A stretch of DNA of 64,000 bases from Monocercomonoides exilis (taxonomy: Eukaryota > Preaxostyla > Oxymonadida > Polymastigidae). The stretch's first letter is position 1; every line of letters begins with the position of its first letter. The stretch spans positions 1,722,001-1,786,000 of the forward strand of contig LSRY02000014.1 of NCBI GenBank assembly GCA_001643675.2, given 5' to 3'. The notes under the pieces were generated by a model. It was not told where the DNA came from, searched no databases, and worked only from the letters and a program-made list of their open reading frames with translations. Below, in pieces: positions 59,182 to 64,000 of the stretch. The position numbers and the translations under genes are program-made.

Positions 59182-62100
59182 ATGATGAACTTTGTGTTTT
59201 TTATCACTGCGTGCGTCTTTGCTATTGATGAGGCAAAAGAAGCATCAGCAAAGGAGATGTGCGAATTGGATGCAAAAGTTGTGTTCCGGCTGTCAGGGAA
59301 CATGAATGATAATTATGAACCAGAAAATAATCAGAATAGCAAGATATTATCGACATTTGTTGCTGTGAACAGCTCAGTGAGCGCAGCGAGTGTGCTGCAG
59401 ATTCAGCAGGAAGGAAAAGCTTGCTTTTTTGTTTGTGAAGGGTCAAGACTGGATATCAAAGGATGCATGATTTTTATTTCATCACAAATGAGCCCATTTG
59501 CGGTGGATGGAGGAAGCATGCATTCAGTGAATCTGACGATTGGAACTTTGAAGCCATTTGCACCAATTCCGCGACTTTTTTGCTCATCTTTCAAAAATTC
59601 TGAGAGAGATGGAACAGACTCGATAACTCTTCGAGACTCGTCGTTTTCATCATTTGAATTGGCATCTGCTCCATTTCTTGCACCGGATGCGAGCTGCTTT
59701 GTGAAAGCCTCTGGTTTGAAGATGACAAATATTTCTATTGCATCAGGAGCGCAAAGGGAAATGGATTCGAGAGCAAGAACAGAAACAACGATTGAAGGCT
59801 GCTCGTTTTTCAGAGTTTGGGATGCTGTTGATGGGGGTATTTTGATGTCAGTGAACAGCCCATGTGCCTCGCTGAGAGCAACAAACACCTTATTTGAGTG
59901 TTGCTTTCGAACGATGAATGTTGATGAATCAGGAGGACGCAACATGACAAGGTGTGAACTGGGAGCCAATGAAACACATTCTTTCACGGATTGCGAATGG
60001 TATCAAACGGGACATGTTGTATCTGGAAGTGCTATTTATTTGAATGGAAATTCGACTCTTGAATGTGAAAGATGCTCATTCAAGAACATGAGTCAAGTTG
60101 GCGATGGAACAGTTGATGTTCAATCAGCAGCAGGTGTGAAAATGTTAGGCTGTAATTTCACAAATTGCTTGGCAGAAACAAATACAGGTGGAATGATAAT
60201 TTATGAGCAAAGAGGAGACTATTTTTTTTCTGAATGTATCTTTTTTGAATGCAAGGCTAGAGTTAACTATGCAGGAGGATTACGCATACACCAATCTTCT
60301 GGAAATGAGGATGAAACAATTGAGAAATGCAAATTTATTCGCAATGTCGCAGGATCATTTGGTGGAGGATTATATATGGAAAGACAGTCGAATTCATATA
60401 TAATTTCTGAATGTGAATTTGAAGGAAATTTAGCAAATGGAACAGGAACAGAAATACTAGAAGGTGGAGGCGGAGGAATACGTTTAAATTCAGCAAGTTG
60501 GATGAAAACTGAACCACCTCCAAAATTGATATCATTTTGCTTATTCAGTGGAAACAAGGCAAAAAATGAAGAAGGCCATGATGTTAAAATCAAAAATTAT
60601 TTTTTGAAAGGTTCACCATTTGAGTCATCGTTCTCAACAACCCCCTCAAAGAGAGTATTTTACAACGACAGCCAAACAGATTTTGATTCATGGCTTTTTA
60701 CAATCAAAACAACATTTGCCAGAGCAGATGGGATTACAGGGCCTGTGTGTGGGACAACACAGACCAATCCATGCAACACGATTAAACAGGCATTCAACAT
60801 GATTGAGAAAGGAGCAGAAGGAACAGTGAATATTCTTCAATCGACCTTTTCTTCAACGGCTCTATTCATTGGAGGGGGAGATATTACATTCAAAGGAGAA
60901 AGCGAGAGCGAGTGTATCATTTCCACAAAATTGCTGAATTCTCATGAGTGTTTGTTCACATTGCATTCGGGATCGATGGGATTGTCTTTGGTGACAATTC
61001 GACACAACAGCGCAGAATCATCATCTTCCTTGTTTGAGATGAGAACAGGAGCACAGAAACTGACACTGAAGAATGTGATCATATCAGGGGCAGAAGATGG
61101 GCAGAGTCACACATTTGATGTTTCACCATTCAAAGTGATATTTGAGAAAATGAAGATGGAAAACTGTTTGATTGAGGATATTGGACTGGGAGATTGCTCA
61201 TTGTTTGAGGAAGAGGAGGAAAGTGGAGTTGGGAGAGGGATGCTGGGAAATGTGACGATCCAAAGGATCAGCCGAATGAGAGGAGATGGGGTGATATTCA
61301 GCACTGAAAGTGAGAGAAGCGATTCATGGGAGCTGGAGAATAACACATTCAGAAACTGTATGAACAAGGAAGGGAATGGAGGAAGCATTGCTTGGAGTGT
61401 TGGTCAAAGTGGGATATTCAAGATTGGCAGAGGAGAGGTGACAACGGTGATTGGGGAGTGTGGGGCAGAGAATGGAAGAGGAGATGAGAAGGGAAGAGGA
61501 GGAGGGGTGTATTTGGAGTTGTCTTCTCCTTCAGTTGTGTTTGAGATTGTGAATGTGGGATTTGAAAATAATTATGCAGAACATGGTGTGAATGTGTTTA
61601 TTGCTTCGAATCAGCTGGAATTGGTTCCGAAAGGGAGATATGGATTTATTTCGCTTTTGAGCGAGGATGTGCATGAAGTGGAGGGAATGGGAGACACGAA
61701 CAATGCAACACTGGTGATTCCGATTGTGTGCTATCTCCTGGATGTTCCGAGGAGTGAGATCTATGTTTCAGCTTCAGGAGCTGATCATCCTCGGTGTGGG
61801 CACACATTTTTCGAGTGCCGAACACTGAGCTGTCCGATCGAAAGGGAAGAGAGCACACCAGGAGATGGAACAACAACAGCGACAATCAAAGTTGGAAATG
61901 GAGTTGAGGTTGGCTCGACAGTGATCTTTTCGAAATTGACAAGAGTGATTGAAGGAACAGGGGATGATGGATCGCTTGTTGTTGGAGGTGAGGCAAGTTG
62001 CAAAGGAGATGAGGAAGGATGCATTGGAGTGTTTGTGGTGCTGAAGGAGACAAGGATGAGGAAGATTGAGCTGGTGATTCCATCTGTTCTTGAACGTCAT

Positions 62101-64000
62101 GAAGCGATATTCCAGTTGAAAGGCGAAACACTGAACTTGAGTGAATGTGTTGTTGGATTTGGAGTTGGAACTGGAGTGAATTTTGTGGAATACAGTTTGA
62201 TTGTTGTGGAAAAGGGAGAGGCGAATGTGACCTCACTGAGATTGGATTCAATGAGGTTTGGAAAGCCTGTGATAAAAGCGAATGGGGGATTGTCATCTGT
62301 CTCGTTGAAGAATGTGGAGCTGAATGATATGAACTTTGAAGGAGAAAAGGGATTTGCTGTTTGTGAGGGAGGAAGCACACTCACAGCAGAAAGTGTGATT
62401 TCCAGTGATTGTGAAATGGGAGGAAGCAGCTTGATTTGGGCAGGGAGCAATTGTATTGCGAGGATGAGGGAATGTTCGTGGAGTTCATGTAATTTTGTTG
62501 ATTCAGGGATAATAAAAGGAGTTGAGGCAAAGGAGATATCCATTTGGGGATGCAATGGGAGCAATGTTCGAGTGAGTGAAGGAGACGGAGGGATGACGAA
62601 CGGAGTGGCTGCAGAAGGAGGCTTCGTGGATGTGTGGAACACGAGTATTGAAGGATGTGTGGTAGAAAAAGGGAATGGAGGAGGGATGAGAGTGGAATTG
62701 AAAGGGGATGCACAACTGAAGATCAGGAGCGAAACAGAAGTGACACTGATGAAAAAATGTTCGGCTGGACTGGAAGGGACAACGAATGGAGGAGGGTGTG
62801 GAGGAGGGTTGTGGGTGGGGATTGAAGGAGAGAGATATGAGTTTGATCTCAGTGGAATGAGGTTTGAAGAGAACAGAGCAAGGAGTGGGATGGATGTGTT
62901 TGTTGTGTGTGATGATTTGAGGAGGGTTGTGAATGGAAGCAGTTTCTCGTTCAGTGGAGAGATAATTGAGAGAGAGAATTCGCTGAGTGGGATAGATAGA
63001 CAGAAGTTTGTGAGTGAGGTTGATCTGTTCATATTCATTGATGGATTCAGCTCATCTGTGATTGAGGTGGAGAGTGAGACTGGAGACAATGGAATGTGGT
63101 GTGGGATGGAGAAATGCCCGTGCAGGAGTGTGGATTATGGAATTGGGAGGCTTGGTGGAGAGGGAGAAAAGAAAATAGTGATAAGTGGGAGCACGAGTGT
63201 TGAGAAGGTGGGAGATGTGAGTGGAGTTCGGATTGAAGGGAAAGGCAACACGAGAATGAAGGTGGTTGTGGAGAAAGGAATTGAAGGAGGAGGGGAAAGT
63301 GTTCTTGATTCGAAAGGAGTGAGTGCATTTGTGAATGTGGGATTTGAATTGCCTGGATTATTTGAACAGAGGAAGGATGTAGTGATAAGCTCATCAACAG
63401 GAAGTGGTGTTTTGGAGATGGAATTGTGTTCGCTTGTGATGCAGGAAGGGGAAGAAGAGGCGATAGAATATCGAATCATCAGGAGCAGTGGACAAGCTGT
63501 GAGGATGAAGTGGATATCAATAAATAACATCAGGACAAGAAAGTATTTGATGGATCTTGCTCTTCTTGGGATGGAACAGAATGGAGGAGAGAATGAAGTT
63601 GTGAGCATCAGCAACTGCTCGTTTGAGAGCCTGTCGGTTGTTGGCGCAGATGATTCAGCTGTGATATGTGGAGAGGTGAGGAGAGTGATGAAGATAGAAC
63701 AGAGCAACATGAGTGACGTCACAGGAGGAGAGAGCATGAATGGTGGGGCAGTGAGGGTGAATATCCTTGATTCAGGGATGATTCATGTGAAAGAGGGGAT
63801 GATGGAGAGATGTGCAGCAGAGAAAGTGAGTGGTGGGAAAGGAGGATGGCTGTATGTGAATTGCAGTGAAAGGAGGGGAGGAATGCCATTCAAGTTTGAG
63901 GGTGTGAAGTTTGCTGAGAATGAGGCATTTGTGGGGAAGAACATGTTCATTTTGGATTCAGATCTGAATGCGACAGTGAGGAGTGAGACATTTGCGATTG
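59182..64000 (+). CDS. Giant secreted/surface beta-helix protein, 3' end beyond window
   Basis: An ATG pair at 59182 starts a signal peptide (MMNFVFFITACVFAIDEAKE) and the frame stays open for 1,606 codons to the window edge with no intron needed. The sequence is short right-handed beta-helix-like turns, with Gly-Gly pairs (GGLRIHQ, GGGLYMERQ, GGGGGIRLN) and regularly spaced Cys. Module boundaries of the type G.D...CG....PC or variant occur near 60735 (PVCGTTQTNPCNTIKQA), 61776 (GADHPRCGHTFFECRTLS) and 63080 (WCGMEKCPCRSVDYGI). G.(D/N)(V/M)F blocks occur near 61590, 62895 and 63935 (FVGKNMFILDSDLNATV). By analogy with the gene at 17-25 kb, a membrane helix and kinase-like tail probably lie downstream, unseen. 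No lesion was noticed. The likely role is cell-surface recognition or adhesion. Confidence 0.82.
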   Translation, partial: MMNFVFFITACVFAIDEAKEASAKEMCELDAKVVFRLSGNMNDNYEPENNQNSKILSTFVAVNSSVSAASVLQIQQEGKACFFVCEGSRLDIKGCMIFISSQMSPFAVDGGSMHSVNLTIGTLKPFAPIPRLFCSSFKNSERDGTDSITLRDSSFSSFELASAPFLAPDASCFVKASGLKMTNISIASGAQREMDSRARTETTIEGCSFFRVWDAVDGGILMSVNSPCASLRATNTLFECCFRTMNVDESGGRNMTRCELGANETHSFTDCEWYQTGHVVSGSAIYLNGNSTLECERCSFKNMSQVGDGTVDVQSAAGVKMLGCNFTNCLAETNTGGMIIYEQRGDYFFSECIFFECKARVNYAGGLRIHQSSGNEDETIEKCKFIRNVAGSFGGGLYMERQSNSYIISECEFEGNLANGTGTEILEGGGGGIRLNSASWMKTEPPPKLISFCLFSGNKAKNEEGHDVKIKNYFLKGSPFESSFSTTPSKRVFYNDSQTDFDSWLFTIKTTFARADGITGPVCGTTQTNPCNTIKQAFNMIEKGAEGTVNILQSTFSSTALFIGGGDITFKGESESECIISTKLLNSHECLFTLHSGSMGLSLVTIRHNSAESSSSLFEMRTGAQKLTLKNVIISGAEDGQSHTFDVSPFKVIFEKMKMENCLIEDIGLGDCSLFEEEEESGVGRGMLGNVTIQRISRMRGDGVIFSTESERSDSWELENNTFRNCMNKEGNGGSIAWSVGQSGIFKIGRGEVTTVIGECGAENGRGDEKGRGGGVYLELSSPSVVFEIVNVGFENNYAEHGVNVFIASNQLELVPKGRYGFISLLSEDVHEVEGMGDTNNATLVIPIVCYLLDVPRSEIYVSASGADHPRCGHTFFECRTLSCPIEREESTPGDGTTTATIKVGNGVEVGSTVIFSKLTRVIEGTGDDGSLVVGGEASCKGDEEGCIGVFVVLKETRMRKIELVIPSVLERHEAIFQLKGETLNLSECVVGFGVGTGVNFVEYSLIVVEKGEANVTSLRLDSMRFGKPVIKANGGLSSVSLKNVELNDMNFEGEKGFAVCEGGSTLTAESVISSDCEMGGSSLIWAGSNCIARMRECSWSSCNFVDSGIIKGVEAKEISIWGCNGSNVRVSEGDGGMTNGVAAEGGFVDVWNTSIEGCVVEKGNGGGMRVELKGDAQLKIRSETEVTLMKKCSAGLEGTTNGGGCGGGLWVGIEGERYEFDLSGMRFEENRARSGMDVFVVCDDLRRVVNGSSFSFSGEIIERENSLSGIDRQKFVSEVDLFIFIDGFSSSVIEVESETGDNGMWCGMEKCPCRSVDYGIGRLGGEGEKKIVISGSTSVEKVGDVSGVRIEGKGNTRMKVVVEKGIEGGGESVLDSKGVSAFVNVGFELPGLFEQRKDVVISSSTGSGVLEMELCSLVMQEGEEEAIEYRIIRSSGQAVRMKWISINNIRTRKYLMDLALLGMEQNGGENEVVSISNCSFESLSVVGADDSAVICGEVRRVMKIEQSNMSDVTGGESMNGGAVRVNILDSGMIHVKEGMMERCAAEKVSGGKGGWLYVNCSERRGGMPFKFEGVKFAENEAFVGKNMFILDSDLNATVRSETFAI

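Noticed and set aside
1-64000. tRNA, rRNA, CRISPR array, prokaryotic operon signals
   Set aside because: I looked for cloverleaf-type, rRNA-like and regularly spaced repeat patterns by eye and saw none. The gene structure is eukaryotic.

Overview
The window looks like nuclear DNA of a free-living or gut flagellate of the oxymonad type (Preaxostyla; Monocercomonoides-like is my best guess, from memory of protein families and not from a search). The reasons are AT-rich intergenic DNA, genes split by short spliceosomal introns (donors GTATGA, GTATGC, GTTTGG, GTTTGA; acceptors CAG, TAG and AAG), very large secreted beta-helix (pectin-lyase-fold-like) proteins ending in a membrane helix and a kinase-like domain, and a lineage-specific family of hypothetical proteins of about 440 residues. 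PTEN ends at TAA, the auxin-carrier gene at TAG and several others at TGA, so the standard genetic code fits.

Layout. 0-17 kb: a dispersed palindromic (fold-back) element; a PHD-finger protein (2.6-4.3 kb, minus); a complete PTEN-type phosphoinositide phosphatase gene rebuilt from eight exons (4.6-8.2 kb, plus), including a 13-nt microexon; an auxin-efflux-carrier family transporter with a giant hydrophilic loop (9.9-12.8 kb, minus); paralogue A of the ~440-residue family (13.4-14.9 kb, minus); and two more fold-back elements (15.3 and 16.3 kb). 17-28 kb: a beta-helix / transmembrane / pseudokinase gene with two in-frame TAA codons and one frameshift, then a relic of a related gene. 28-40 kb: relatively GC-rich, coding-like DNA with no long intact gene. 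Parts of it (36.0-36.6 kb minus, 37.7-39.5 kb plus) are recognisable as decayed members of the beta-helix family.

41-57 kb: the most striking region. Paralogues B (minus) and B2 (plus) face away from each other across a 3.0-kb spacer. Their 5' parts form a 1,406-bp inverted repeat with no mismatch that I could find, while the 3' halves of the two genes are strongly diverged. The spacer holds a membrane-anchored glycosyltransferase-like gene. Next come paralogue D (minus), a ~510-bp TTC tract, a Merlin/ISXO2-type transposase that appears to lack one catalytic Asp (minus), and paralogue relic E (plus).

59-64 kb: a large beta-helix surface protein gene starts with a signal peptide and stays open to the end of the window (1,606 codons, 3' end missing).

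Functionally the window combines housekeeping signalling, chromatin and transport genes (PTEN, PHD, auxin-carrier family) with fast-evolving surface or repeat families. Those families are duplicating, exchanging sequence and decaying.
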